Source of the DNA: Candidatus Zixiibacteriota bacterium
GTDB lineage: Bacteria; Zixibacteria; MSB-5A5; GN15; FEB-12
Length of the DNA: 64,000 bases
Assembly (NCBI GenBank): GCA_040756055.1
Contig: JBFLZR010000005.1
Coordinates: 219,501 to 283,500, forward strand
Direction of reading: 5' to 3'
Below the pieces are notes generated by a model. It saw only the letters and a list, made by a program, of their open reading frames with translations, ran no database searches and was not told the DNA's origin. The position numbers and the translations under genes were made by a program. Shown here one piece after another: positions 25,786-34,702 of this stretch. Within the stretch, counting starts at the first letter, position 1. Every line of letters begins with the position of its first letter.

Positions 25786-28392
25786 TCACTCCATATCGTC
25801 TTTGAGTTGCCGCAGCAGATTGAGAGCGTCAATGGGAGTAAGATGGTCAAGGTCGGCGTCTTTAATCGTTTGCTCGATGGCCGATGGTCTGGCGTCAAAC
25901 AACGTGGGCTGTACTTTCTGTTTATAGATTCCCTTGCCGAGTTCACTCTGAGTGAACTTACCCGACTCCAGGAGTTTCAGAATCTGGCGCGCCCTGCCGA
26001 GCGCGGATTTAGGCAGCCCCGCAAGTTTGGCTACTTCAATGCCGTATGAATCATCACATCCGCCGGGAATAATCTGGTGCAGAAATATAACTTTGCTTTC
26101 CCATTTCTTTACCGCCACCTGGTAGTTGTGAACTTTCTCGTAAATCTCGGCCATACCGGTCAACTCGTGGTAGTGGGTCGCAAAAACGGTACGGGCCTGG
26201 ATTGCTTCGTTGATATGCTCCACAACCGCCCAGGCCACGGACAATCCGTCAAACGTCGAGGTTCCCCTGCCCACTTCATCGAGCAACACCAGCGATTGAT
26301 CGGTGGCGTTGTGAAGAATATTGGCTGTCTCTATCATCTCCACCAGGAAGGTAGACTGACCGCGCGCAAGATTGTCCAGCGCCCCCACGCGCGTAAAGAC
26401 CCTATCCACCAGGCCAATCTCAGCGGCGCCGGCAGGCACATATGAACCTACCTGAGCCAGTATGACAATCAGCCCTATTTGACGAAGATACGTGGATTTA
26501 CCCGACATGTTGGGACCCGTAAGAATGTGTATAAGCGAATCCCCGGACAAACTCACGTCATTGGCCACAAAGGTACCGGGTGGCAATACCGCCTCGATCA
26601 CCGGGTGGCGCCCGCTGACAATATTAAGTCGTGTGTCTTCGTAAATCTCCGGTCTGCAATACCCGTTCTCAACGGCGAGTTCCGCCAGTGCTGACACCAG
26701 GTCCACCTCGGCAAGAATATCCCCGGTAATCTTTATATCGCTGATATGACCGTTAAGATACTCCATCAATTCCTGATAGAGTTCCTGTTCGAGACGGAAT
26801 ATTTTCTCTTCCGCATTGAGAATCAGTTCTTCCTTTTCTTTGAGTTCCGGCGTAATGTAGCGCTCGGCGTTCACCAGTGTCTGCTTGCGAATGTAGTCAT
26901 CGGGTACCGCGTCCAGATTCGACCGGGTAATCTCGATATAATAACCAAACACCTTGTTGAAGCCGACTCTCAGATTGGTGATGCCGGTTCGCTCGCGCTC
27001 TTTGGCCTGAAGGCCGGCGATATACTGCCGGGCGTCCCGGATCGAATCGTTCAAGGCGTCGAGACGTTCGGAGTATCCCGGCCTGAAGATTTCACCCTTG
27101 TTGGTAACCTGAGGGGGATCGTCGCTGAGCGCGCTGCCGATCCTGGCGATGATTTCCTCGTTGTCAGGAATCGCCCCACCGAGCGTTCCAAGATGAACGC
27201 TTTCCGCTCTGGTGAGCAACTCACGAATGACCTTGCTTATAAGCAAACCTTCTTTGACGCTCTTCATCTGGCGTGGATTTAATTTCCCCAGCCCCAGCCG
27301 ACCGGCCAGCATTTCGATATCCGTCAGAAGGCGGGTGTGCCTGCGTATCTGAAACGCCATCTCCCTGTTTTTGACCAGCTCGGAAACCCCGCCCAGTCGG
27401 AGATCGATTTTCTGTTTAGTCTTAAACGGCCTGAGAAGAGCCGCCCGGAGGCGCCGTGTGCCGGCAGCCGTCTGACAGCGATCAATTACCGACAGCAGGC
27501 TGTTTTCTTGAGTCGCCCGGGCAATATTTTCTACCAGCTCGAGATTGCGAACGGTGGAGAAGTCAAGAGCCATCCGCTCGCTGTCATCAAAGCCGGAGAT
27601 TTTATCGATGTGAGAAAGATGCTCCCGGTGGTTCTCTTTAAGATACCTGAGTATCGCTCCTGCCGCCGATACACCCAGCCGCTGGTCGGCGACACCGAAC
27701 CCCTCCAGTGTGGCGGTTCCGAAATGCTCGTTGAGGTCACGTTCAGCGGTTTTGAAGTCAAAGTTCCATTCGCCGAACTCCGTCAGCATCGAGGCACCGT
27801 TGGTCAACCCCAGCCGTTGCTGAAACTCCTCCCTTTCTACATCGCAGGGAAAGATAATCTCCGATGGATCAAGCACTTTGAGGCGCTCGACCGCATCGCC
27901 GAATTCCCCTTCGTGTATGGTGAATGTGCCCGTCGTCATATCGAGGGCAGCCAGCCCGAGCAGGCCGCGTTTATTTTCACACACCGCCACCAGACATTGA
28001 GGCCGTTGTTTGAACCCCTCAGTCTCGAAAGTGGCCGTACCAGGCGTCAGGATTTCGACAATTTCCCTTTTCACGATACCCTTAGCGGTCCTGGGATCTT
28101 CAACCTGCTCCACCACGACAACCTTCTGGCCCGAAGACAACAGTTTGGCCAGGTAACGGTCGGCGGCGTGATACGGCACCCCCGCCAGTGGAATCGACTC
28201 CGCCGCGCCGTGAGATCGCGAGGTAAGGGCAATACCCAGAATGGGAGCCGCCTTCACCGCGTCATCACCGAACATTTCATAAAAATCGCCCATCCGGAAG
28301 AAAAGAATCTTGTCAGGATGCTTCTCCTTTACGGCATAGTACTGACGCATCAAGGGGGTTGAAGCTGATGATTTATCGGAGGGTTTGTTCAT
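25786..28392 (-). CDS. mutS: DNA mismatch repair protein MutS
   Basis: MutS binds mispairs and small loops and uses ATP to recruit MutL. At 868 residues it matches the MutS1 length. Motifs: the mismatch-contact loop near the N-terminus (KILFFRMGDFYEMFGDDA, with the Phe of FYEMF entering the mispair), Walker A TGPNMSGKSTYLRQIG, Walker B LVLLDEVGRGTSTFDGLS, and the His switch VFATHYHELT. It overlaps the SPOR gene by four bases at its start and runs directly into mutL, so the three are translationally linked. Confidence 0.98.
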   Translation of the reverse strand: MNKPSDKSSASTPLMRQYYAVKEKHPDKILFFRMGDFYEMFGDDAVKAAPILGIALTSRSHGAAESIPLAGVPYHAADRYLAKLLSSGQKVVVVEQVEDPRTAKGIVKREIVEILTPGTATFETEGFKQRPQCLVAVCENKRGLLGLAALDMTTGTFTIHEGEFGDAVERLKVLDPSEIIFPCDVEREEFQQRLGLTNGASMLTEFGEWNFDFKTAERDLNEHFGTATLEGFGVADQRLGVSAAGAILRYLKENHREHLSHIDKISGFDDSERMALDFSTVRNLELVENIARATQENSLLSVIDRCQTAAGTRRLRAALLRPFKTKQKIDLRLGGVSELVKNREMAFQIRRHTRLLTDIEMLAGRLGLGKLNPRQMKSVKEGLLISKVIRELLTRAESVHLGTLGGAIPDNEEIIARIGSALSDDPPQVTNKGEIFRPGYSERLDALNDSIRDARQYIAGLQAKERERTGITNLRVGFNKVFGYYIEITRSNLDAVPDDYIRKQTLVNAERYITPELKEKEELILNAEEKIFRLEQELYQELMEYLNGHISDIKITGDILAEVDLVSALAELAVENGYCRPEIYEDTRLNIVSGRHPVIEAVLPPGTFVANDVSLSGDSLIHILTGPNMSGKSTYLRQIGLIVILAQVGSYVPAGAAEIGLVDRVFTRVGALDNLARGQSTFLVEMIETANILHNATDQSLVLLDEVGRGTSTFDGLSVAWAVVEHINEAIQARTVFATHYHELTGMAEIYEKVHNYQVAVKKWESKVIFLHQIIPGGCDDSYGIEVAKLAGLPKSALGRARQILKLLESGKFTQSELGKGIYKQKVQPTLFDARPSAIEQTIKDADLDHLTPIDALNLLRQLKDDME

Positions 28393-29381
28393 CGAGCAAC
28401 GACCTGGTATGCTTCCTTATGGTTTGACTCCAGCATCGTTTTGAATCTACGGGCCTCTTCATAATCGGTAAAACGGCCCACATACACAACGTGATATTTG
28501 ACGTCCGATACGTTCTTTTGCCTGATCTCTACTTTCTGGTTGTACTGTTTGAACATATCGGCCTGTTTTTCCGCGTTATCCTTTACCGAAAAAACGCCGA
28601 CCTGAACGGAATAAAATGTGCCGGTCAGTTTTTCGGCGCGATTATCTCCGGAGTAGGTCAGGTTCTCCATCTTCTCCATCAGAGCGTCAAGACCTATGGC
28701 AGCCGGATAAGCTTCACGCAGAAGATTATAGTAAAAGACAGCGTCATCGGTATGCTTTTGGCGAATGGCTTCCTCGGCCAGCATGTACAAAGCCACCGCG
28801 ACACCCGGTCCCGACTTTTCCCGCGACAACTTGCGCAACATATTGTGCGCGCCGACATCCTTGTCAAAGCGACGCATTATTCTTGCTTTGTCGACCATAC
28901 CCCAGTGATTAGCTTCGCCCGAGCTGTACTCGAGCAGATATCGGTCCGACTGCTTGATGGCGGCGTCGTAATTGGCGTGCCGTTCATCGATAAGTATGGA
29001 AAGACGCTGCATTTCCGCCCGATACTTGCCGTTCTCCCAGTGCGTCCGGTACTCACTTACCAGCTCACTCAACCGCGTATAGTCTTCTTTCAGCAAATGA
29101 TAGAGAGCCAGACGGTAATAGATTTCCTGACGGTAAATCGGCGCCACGGAGCTTCTGAGCGCCGCCTCCATAAGTCGGGCCGACTGGTCAGCATCGCCCT
29201 CAAGCAGGCTACGATAAAAGAGCCTGTTGCCGTCACGGGTCGATGCCGTGGTAACATCGGAGAGCGAGTCCGCCGCCTCATCGAGTTTACCATCTCGAAT
29301 CAAAGAAAAGATATTGTCAGCCCGGGAAACGTGAAGCGGCAATAGCACAATCACGGACAGGATGAAGGACAGCTTTTTCAT
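28389..29381 (-). CDS. Exported TPR-like protein with C-terminal SPOR domain
   Basis: A 330-residue protein with a signal peptide (MKKLSFILSVIVLLPLHVSR). Helical TPR-like repeats fill about 25-245. A SPOR domain of about 75 residues ends the chain (FYSVQVGVFSVKDNAEKQAD to EARRFKTMLESNHKEAYQVV). SPOR domains bind denuded peptidoglycan at division sites, so a role in cell-wall remodelling or division is inferred. It overlaps mutS by four bases (ATGA) and lies 28 bases after lapB. Confidence 0.87.
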   Translation of the reverse strand: MKKLSFILSVIVLLPLHVSRADNIFSLIRDGKLDEAADSLSDVTTASTRDGNRLFYRSLLEGDADQSARLMEAALRSSVAPIYRQEIYYRLALYHLLKEDYTRLSELVSEYRTHWENGKYRAEMQRLSILIDERHANYDAAIKQSDRYLLEYSSGEANHWGMVDKARIMRRFDKDVGAHNMLRKLSREKSGPGVAVALYMLAEEAIRQKHTDDAVFYYNLLREAYPAAIGLDALMEKMENLTYSGDNRAEKLTGTFYSVQVGVFSVKDNAEKQADMFKQYNQKVEIRQKNVSDVKYHVVYVGRFTDYEEARRFKTMLESNHKEAYQVVAR

Positions 29382-29409
29382 GCTTGTAAATACCCAAGAG
29401 GGTTGATTT

Positions 29410-30516
29410 TTATTCGTTCGTAATGCCGATCAGCGAAGTATCGGCGATCTTGCTGGCAGCACGGAACTGAAGCTTCTGTCTTTTGTTTTCGATGGTTCTG
29501 ATAAGGTCGTGGATCTTCTTGTTCTCTCCCTTCTGGAGATGGATCCTGATCAACTCCACCACGGCCTTGATTTCATGAGGATAATCATCCACGATGCTGC
29601 TGAGAATCTCCTCGGCAATATCCATCTCCCCCTTCTTCTCATGAAATTCGGCCAGACACAATCGGGCCTCGAGATTCTTCGGAGAGTGCTTTAGAATTGC
29701 CTGGCAAATGCTGTTGATTTCACCATAGCGGCCGAGGTCAAACAGCGTCTTTTTCAACCTTTCAATCACCTGGTGACCTTCATCGGGAACGGTCGCTATG
29801 AGTTTATTCCAGAAACTCACAGCGTCCTCGTAGCGCTTCTCATCGTAATAGGAATCACCTATGGCCAGATAGGCCTTGACATAGGCGGGGTCGAACCCCA
29901 GTGCCTCCTTGAACAGTATTCGCGCTTTGTGGTACTCGCGCTTCTTGTACAGCGCCTCCCCCTGGTGATACTTGAAAGAGGCAAGCGGCTTTTTCGTTTT
30001 GTTGCCCTCTATTTTGAGAAGCATCACGGCAGTTTCATAGGCTTCATCCCACGCCTGCATTTTCTTCTGGACTTCGAGCATCTTGATATACGCCCAGCGA
30101 TCACGCGGTTTAATCGTAACCATTTCTTTGAGAGCTGCCTGGGCCATATCGGCGTTGTCCAGATCGACATAATCAGCGTAGAGTTGTTTTAGAATCTCGT
30201 ACTTTTGCGCGTTCGGCAACCCGACCCGGAGTGTCAGATCTTTATGAACCTGCAGGGCACGGTCCGGTTTCTTGTTGTCCCGAAGAATCTGACCAAGCCT
30301 GAGATAAGCATCGATATTGTTTGAATCCTCAACCACTACTTGTCTGAACTTGGTAAAGGCGCTTTCCTGACGACCATCGAGCAGATCGCGCAAAGCGTCG
30401 ACATAAAGATCCGTCTGCGGCTTGTTCGGCTTGTATAGAAAGCGGTCATACAAAAGATAAAACACCGCCACTGCAGCGAAGAGTATAAGAAAAGTAAACA
30501 GATATTCAGGAAACAT
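29410..30516 (-). CDS. LapB-like membrane-anchored TPR protein
   Basis: A 368-residue protein with one N-terminal transmembrane helix (EYLFTFLILFAAVAVFYLLY) and about eight TPR units (for example AYLRLGQILRDNKKPDRALQ and AYLAIGDSYYDEKRYEDAV). Its place directly after a LapA-domain gene copies the E. coli lapA-lapB (yciS-yciM) pair, which controls lipopolysaccharide synthesis through LpxC turnover. The C-terminal rubredoxin-like zinc domain of E. coli LapB is missing: the chain ends KIADTSLIGITNE with no Cys pair. It may thus keep the scaffold role with a changed output. Confidence 0.8.
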   Translation of the reverse strand: MFPEYLFTFLILFAAVAVFYLLYDRFLYKPNKPQTDLYVDALRDLLDGRQESAFTKFRQVVVEDSNNIDAYLRLGQILRDNKKPDRALQVHKDLTLRVGLPNAQKYEILKQLYADYVDLDNADMAQAALKEMVTIKPRDRWAYIKMLEVQKKMQAWDEAYETAVMLLKIEGNKTKKPLASFKYHQGEALYKKREYHKARILFKEALGFDPAYVKAYLAIGDSYYDEKRYEDAVSFWNKLIATVPDEGHQVIERLKKTLFDLGRYGEINSICQAILKHSPKNLEARLCLAEFHEKKGEMDIAEEILSSIVDDYPHEIKAVVELIRIHLQKGENKKIHDLIRTIENKRQKLQFRAASKIADTSLIGITNE

Positions 30517-30881
30517 TATTCACCATCCGCAAAAGGAGATTTTGTTTCGAGACGCTTTTCGTCCGAACCCCTCAGCAGGTCGGCCGATTCCTCAATAGGA
30601 CGATTGCGCAAGACGCCAACCTCGCCCTCCAGAGACTGGATGCGCCTGGTGGCTGCCCTGACCTGAACGGATAGCCGAACATAGACAGATATGAACAGAA
30701 ACAAGGACATCACCAGTCCGGCCACAAACGACCAGAACACAACCGTCACCAGTGGAACATCGAGATACTTAGCGTAAACAAGATTGACGTCCACCTTCTG
30801 TGACGGGCTGACGTTGAAATAGGCGAAAGCCACCACGACAATCACCAAAAGGGCCACCAAAACCGCCCTGACTGCCCACAT
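30516..30881 (-). CDS. LapA-domain (DUF1049) inner-membrane protein
   Basis: A 121-residue protein with two transmembrane helices (about 4-22 and 43-67), the YFNVSPSQKVDVNLVYAK stretch typical of LapA domains, and a cytosolic coiled-coil tail (RIQSLEGEVGVLRNR). It overlaps the LapB-like gene by one base (TAATG), as expected for a pair acting together in envelope biogenesis. It is the first gene of the minus-strand run that goes on to mutS, mutL and miaA. Confidence 0.85.
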   Translation of the reverse strand: MWAVRAVLVALLVIVVVAFAYFNVSPSQKVDVNLVYAKYLDVPLVTVVFWSFVAGLVMSLFLFISVYVRLSVQVRAATRRIQSLEGEVGVLRNRPIEESADLLRGSDEKRLETKSPFADGE

Positions 30882-30993
30882 AACGCCTCCAAATCCTGGC
30901 TGGTTTCTACACTATCACCGACTTAAACGCCGCTGCAAAATGTCACTAAAGATCACCAAACCAGCACGATAAAACAATAACTTTTTCTCGAAG

Positions 30994-31677
30994 TTATTTC
31001 GAAAACTCCAGTGTGCCGACAAACGTCGTCATCTCCGTCATGACATCGTCGGAGTAATCCTCCTCACACATTGTGTGGAAAAGAATTATCAGGTCGCCTT
31101 TCTTGACACCGACAATTGAGCCTTCGTAACCGCCATAGACCCGTTCCGCCCCCATCGAGGATTCGGACAGGGAAATCTCATTGCGGTACTTGACCTTACC
31201 GGACCAGATCAGACCTCGCTCGCCGCCGATTTCCATGGGTCGACGCTGCCTGGGAACCAGTTTCTCCCTTGACATTCCGGAGCCGTCGCCACCGCTCGAG
31301 AGGATTTCGAATTCCGCATAGATGGCTTTCATCTGACTCGAGCTGTAGTTTTCACTCACCAGCGAGTCAATGAAATCCGCGGCTGCCATGCCGGTAGTAT
31401 CAACATATACTACCGTCCTGGGAATTCTGGTATAGTCCGAAGCGTTGAGATACTGAGGCGGAATTTTATAGTTGTTCTGTGTGAGAACAAGACGAGCTTT
31501 GTCGTCGGCATCTCCTATCTTAAATTTCCAATTCTCAGGCATCGTCAGCGTGAAATTGTACTGGGCGTCCACATACTTCCCACCGTCTATACTACCGGCT
31601 TTCTTTTTGGGCCGCCGGGCATCCACACTGGAGGCCAACATGAACCCAACCATCACCAAAATTAAGAATTTTCGCAT
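30994..31677 (-). CDS. Secreted protein of unknown function
   Basis: A 227-residue exported protein with a signal peptide (MRKFLILVMVGFMLASSVDA). The mature part opens KYVDAQYNFTLTMPENWKFK, a pattern seen at the start of PsbP/DUF1795-like folds, and ends with a second such half (KKGDLIILFHTMCEED, then MTEMTTFVGTLEF). This similarity is weak. The ATG at 31677 has GGAGAAGG upstream; 12 residues ahead of it in the open frame are ignored. It lies between the lap operon and the polysaccharide cluster, with gaps on both sides. Confidence 0.6.
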   Translation of the reverse strand: MRKFLILVMVGFMLASSVDARRPKKKAGSIDGGKYVDAQYNFTLTMPENWKFKIGDADDKARLVLTQNNYKIPPQYLNASDYTRIPRTVVYVDTTGMAAADFIDSLVSENYSSSQMKAIYAEFEILSSGGDGSGMSREKLVPRQRRPMEIGGERGLIWSGKVKYRNEISLSESSMGAERVYGGYEGSIVGVKKGDLIILFHTMCEEDYSDDVMTEMTTFVGTLEFSK

Positions 31678-31829
31678 CACCTTCTCCTCATTTAACTTAG
31701 CACAGCTGCTCACGCATTAATGTTTTATACTTATACAAGTTTAGTCAAGGAATAAATTGAAAATTCGACAGACGGGACGCCCGCGAAGACATCAATACCG
31801 ACCAAAGCGGCGCGAGAAACGTTGTTTTG

Positions 31830-32699
31830 TCATTCGAATCCGATTCGTTTCTTCTTGAAAAGCTGCATATATTCAGCGGCGGTGGTGAAGGTGAAATCCT
31901 CCAGAAGCCTTTCGACCTTGTGGCGCAGGATAGCGGTCGAACTGTAGGTTCGGAAACGTTGCAACAGCGACAGACCCTCTATCCGGGGAATGTTGGGATC
32001 AATTTCCCACGGATGAATATAAAACACGACAGGCTGGCCTTCACCGTTCATTTTCTGAATCATACGTTTCGAATACCAGTAGGGGGAATGGCGGAAATAG
32101 CCTCCCCCGCCCACCGGAACGTTTCTTCCAAACAGCGGATAGGTCGTTGCCGGCAGTTCATACATCGTACGCCCCCCCGGAAACTCCATCCTGAAAAGTC
32201 GCCGAGGACCGTCCGGCCAACCGTAGAGGTCATGCTTTATGGGGAAAACCGAACTGTCGTATAGAAAACCCATCTCGGCCAGGGTTTCAAAGGCCCACGG
32301 ATTACTTGCATTGATCGACCAGCTGGGGGCACGGTAACCATAGGGTAGCACACCGGTGGCTTTCAGAATAGCGTTTATGGCCCTGTCGGTGTCTTTCTTG
32401 AACAAATCCCTTGAAAGAGAATCGACCCGCCTGTGGTAATAGCTGTGACATCCAATTTCATGACCGTAGCCAAAAATCTCCTGAATCAGGTCCGGGTATT
32501 TATCGGCACACCAGCCCAGCACGAACCACGTCGCCTTGACCTTCTTGCGATTGAGCAAATCGAGAAGTGTAAGAGAGTTCTGGATAAGCACCGACGGCAA
32601 CTCCGGCCATTTATCCGACGAGTACCTGTTGGCGAGAACCTCGACCACGAACCACTCTTCGAGGTCCACCGTAAAGATGTTCTGCTGCTGAGCCGACAT
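31830..32699 (-). CDS. Polysaccharide deacetylase, XrtA/PEP-CTERM-locus type
   Basis: A 289-residue NodB-fold enzyme that should remove acetyl groups from an exported polysaccharide. It shows FTVDLEEWFVVEVL (usually DVEDWF), KATWFVLGWCADKYP, the metal-binding HEIGCHSYYHRRVDSL, GYRAPSWSI, and VVFYIHPWEID near the end. The chain layout, with the late HPWE motif and a C-terminal helix, matches the subfamily found with exosortase/EPS loci. No exosortase is seen in this window. It follows the BY-kinase gene by 76 bases. Confidence 0.88.
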   Translation of the reverse strand: MSAQQQNIFTVDLEEWFVVEVLANRYSSDKWPELPSVLIQNSLTLLDLLNRKKVKATWFVLGWCADKYPDLIQEIFGYGHEIGCHSYYHRRVDSLSRDLFKKDTDRAINAILKATGVLPYGYRAPSWSINASNPWAFETLAEMGFLYDSSVFPIKHDLYGWPDGPRRLFRMEFPGGRTMYELPATTYPLFGRNVPVGGGGYFRHSPYWYSKRMIQKMNGEGQPVVFYIHPWEIDPNIPRIEGLSLLQRFRTYSSTAILRHKVERLLEDFTFTTAAEYMQLFKKKRIGFE

Positions 32700-32775
32700 C
32701 GTGAAATCCCGACAATTCAGTGTAATAACGTTCGAACCGGACTAAAAAACAGTCTCCGGTTCGCCCCGGCCTTTA

Positions 32776-33594
32776 TCAGTTTTCCCGAATGATCTTATCG
32801 TTGATGATTTGCTTTTCTTGGGCTGGACCGGACTCGACCGTCGGGGGAGTATTACCGGGAGATGTTTTCCCTTTACCGCTTTGATGATAGTCATAGCGAT
32901 AGTAGTCGTAGTTATAGTAATAAGGCAGCGTATGATTCATGTTATTAAGAACCGCGCCGAGGATATTGTTTTTTCGAGGATCCAGGATTGCCAGGGCCCG
33001 CTGGGCTACTTCTTTCTGAGTCTCGCCCGTTTTCACCACCATGATGACTGCGTCAACCTGAGACGCCAGAAGCATCGGGTCAGACACAGGCAAAACAGGC
33101 GAACAATCCAAAATGATCAGGTCATAGTAAAACTTGAGATCATCCACGAGACGTCCGATAGCCTCCGCATCGAAAACCTCCGTCGGATTACCGCCGTGAG
33201 TGCCGGCCGTAAGCACGTCCAGTCCATCCACCTTCGTTTTTCTAATCGCCTTTTTCGGATCTTCGCCCCGCGCGAGCACTTCGATCAGACCAGGGTGCAG
33301 GTTCATGGCAAAAAGCTTATGAATTGTGGGCAGTCGGAGGTCGGCATCGATAACAAGCGTCTTGAGGCCCTTTTTCATCGACGCCGTCATGGCCAGAAAG
33401 GCGCAGACAGTGGATTTCCCCTCGCCGGTCAACGCCGAGGTAATCAGTATCGACTTCAGCTCTTTGCCCCGATCCGAGTTCTGGAGACGATACAACAGCC
33501 GACGATACTCGGTCACATAAGGAGACTCGAGATCAAACAAATCGATGACTGATGTTTCGCCTTTGGCCTCAGCTTTCTTGTTGTTATTCCGCAA
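32776..33594 (-). CDS. Bacterial tyrosine kinase (CpsD/Wzc-type cytoplasmic domain)
   Basis: A 272-residue stand-alone BY-kinase that pairs with a separate Wzz-type membrane activator. Motifs: Walker A SALTGEGKSTVCAFLA, Walker A' TLVIDADLRLPTIHKLF, Walker B YDLIILDCSPVLPVSDP, and a Tyr cluster YYYNYDYYRYDYH with eight tyrosines near residue 230. This cluster is the autophosphorylation site that sets polymer length and export. A Gly/Pro/Lys tail follows the cluster. The start is TTG at 33594, overlapping the end of the TPR gene by 11 bases; no ATG is available before the conserved core. Confidence 0.93.
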   Translation of the reverse strand: MRNNNKKAEAKGETSVIDLFDLESPYVTEYRRLLYRLQNSDRGKELKSILITSALTGEGKSTVCAFLAMTASMKKGLKTLVIDADLRLPTIHKLFAMNLHPGLIEVLARGEDPKKAIRKTKVDGLDVLTAGTHGGNPTEVFDAEAIGRLVDDLKFYYDLIILDCSPVLPVSDPMLLASQVDAVIMVVKTGETQKEVAQRALAILDPRKNNILGAVLNNMNHTLPYYYNYDYYRYDYHQSGKGKTSPGNTPPTVESGPAQEKQIINDKIIREN

Positions 33595-34699
33595 TCTTCT
33601 TTACCGCCTCGTTTATTCTGTCGTAAGTATCTTCGGCTTCCTGAAGGTGTGCTGCCAGCTTGGTCAGGCCTGGATTTATATCGAGCGTCTTTTTATATTG
33701 CTCGACGCCCTTCTTCCAGGTCATTCTGGCGTGTTCGAGATAACACCGGGACAACTCTACATAAAGGTCGACATACGTCGGGTTCTTGCCAATCTCCCGC
33801 TGCAAAAAGCTTATTCTGTCCTCGATCGCCTTCTCGTTGATCCACTGCGGATATAGCGCGTATCGCATATAGTAAGGAGCGTAGCGGCGCGCATGAGCTT
33901 CCTTCTTTTCTTCCCGTACTTTTCTTAACAGCGCAAAGGCCTGCCTGGTGTCACCGGCTTTAAGCGCCGTCAGCCCTCTTTCGAACACGGCCGTTTTGTA
34001 ATCCGGATATATCAGCGACGCCTTGTTGAAGTAGTCGTTGGCTTTGGCGGTGAGATTTGGAGCCATCTGACGCATACCGATTTCCATCGACTGTCGAATC
34101 AGGGCCAGTCCAAGATTGAAGTAAGCATCCGAGTAGTAAAGATTGATCTCGATCGCCTTTTCGAACTGCTGCTGTGCTTCCTTCAGGGCCATTGAAGCCA
34201 TCAACGCTTCGCCGAAATTATTACGATAATCGGCATACTGTGGTCGAAGTTCTACGGCCGACCGGACAGCTTTGCTGGACGCCTCCACGTTGCCTAACGC
34301 CAGTTCGGTCTGGCCAAGTAGGTTGTAGGCTTCGTGATAACTCTCATTGAGTCCGATGGCGGTCGTGAACAGCGATTGCGCCTCACCATAAAAACGACGA
34401 TAGAAAAACGCCAGTCCCATGTGATACATCATTTCGGCATTGGCGCTCTCGAGGGCCTCATGATACGCCTTCAGGAGCGTCTCGATCTCTCTCTTCTTCT
34501 CGTCGTGAGTCGTCTGCACCAGAGCAAGCACCTCTTCGGGTTTAATTTGCTCCGGGTGCGGCAAATTCACGACATCGGCCAGCAAACCGTCGACGTATAC
34601 CTCCGACGATATACTTCCCAGGCTCACGTCGTTGGTCGTCTGGATCAGATACTCCTTGCTGTCATCAACCAGCTTGCTGTTTAATCGATAAGTTTCCAT
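33584..34699 (-). CDS. TPR protein inside the exopolysaccharide operon
   Basis: A 371-residue soluble protein without signal peptide. Residues about 85-300 hold several TPR units (for example AYNLLGQTELALGNVEASSK and AYFNLGLALIRQSMEIG), and the C-terminal part repeats the pattern (VDLYVELSRCYLEHARMTW). It sits between the chain-length regulator (three bases upstream) and the kinase (11-base overlap). In XrtA-type EPS operons these two are commonly adjacent, so this gene is likely a cytosolic adaptor specific to this polymer system. Function is inferred from position only. Confidence 0.75.
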   Translation of the reverse strand: METYRLNSKLVDDSKEYLIQTTNDVSLGSISSEVYVDGLLADVVNLPHPEQIKPEEVLALVQTTHDEKKREIETLLKAYHEALESANAEMMYHMGLAFFYRRFYGEAQSLFTTAIGLNESYHEAYNLLGQTELALGNVEASSKAVRSAVELRPQYADYRNNFGEALMASMALKEAQQQFEKAIEINLYYSDAYFNLGLALIRQSMEIGMRQMAPNLTAKANDYFNKASLIYPDYKTAVFERGLTALKAGDTRQAFALLRKVREEKKEAHARRYAPYYMRYALYPQWINEKAIEDRISFLQREIGKNPTYVDLYVELSRCYLEHARMTWKKGVEQYKKTLDINPGLTKLAAHLQEAEDTYDRINEAVKKIAE

Positions 34700-34702
34700 A
34701 CC

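Noticed and set aside
27337-28362. 341-codon plus-strand frame opposite mutS
   Set aside because: Shadow of mutS, whose motifs fill the minus strand over its whole length.
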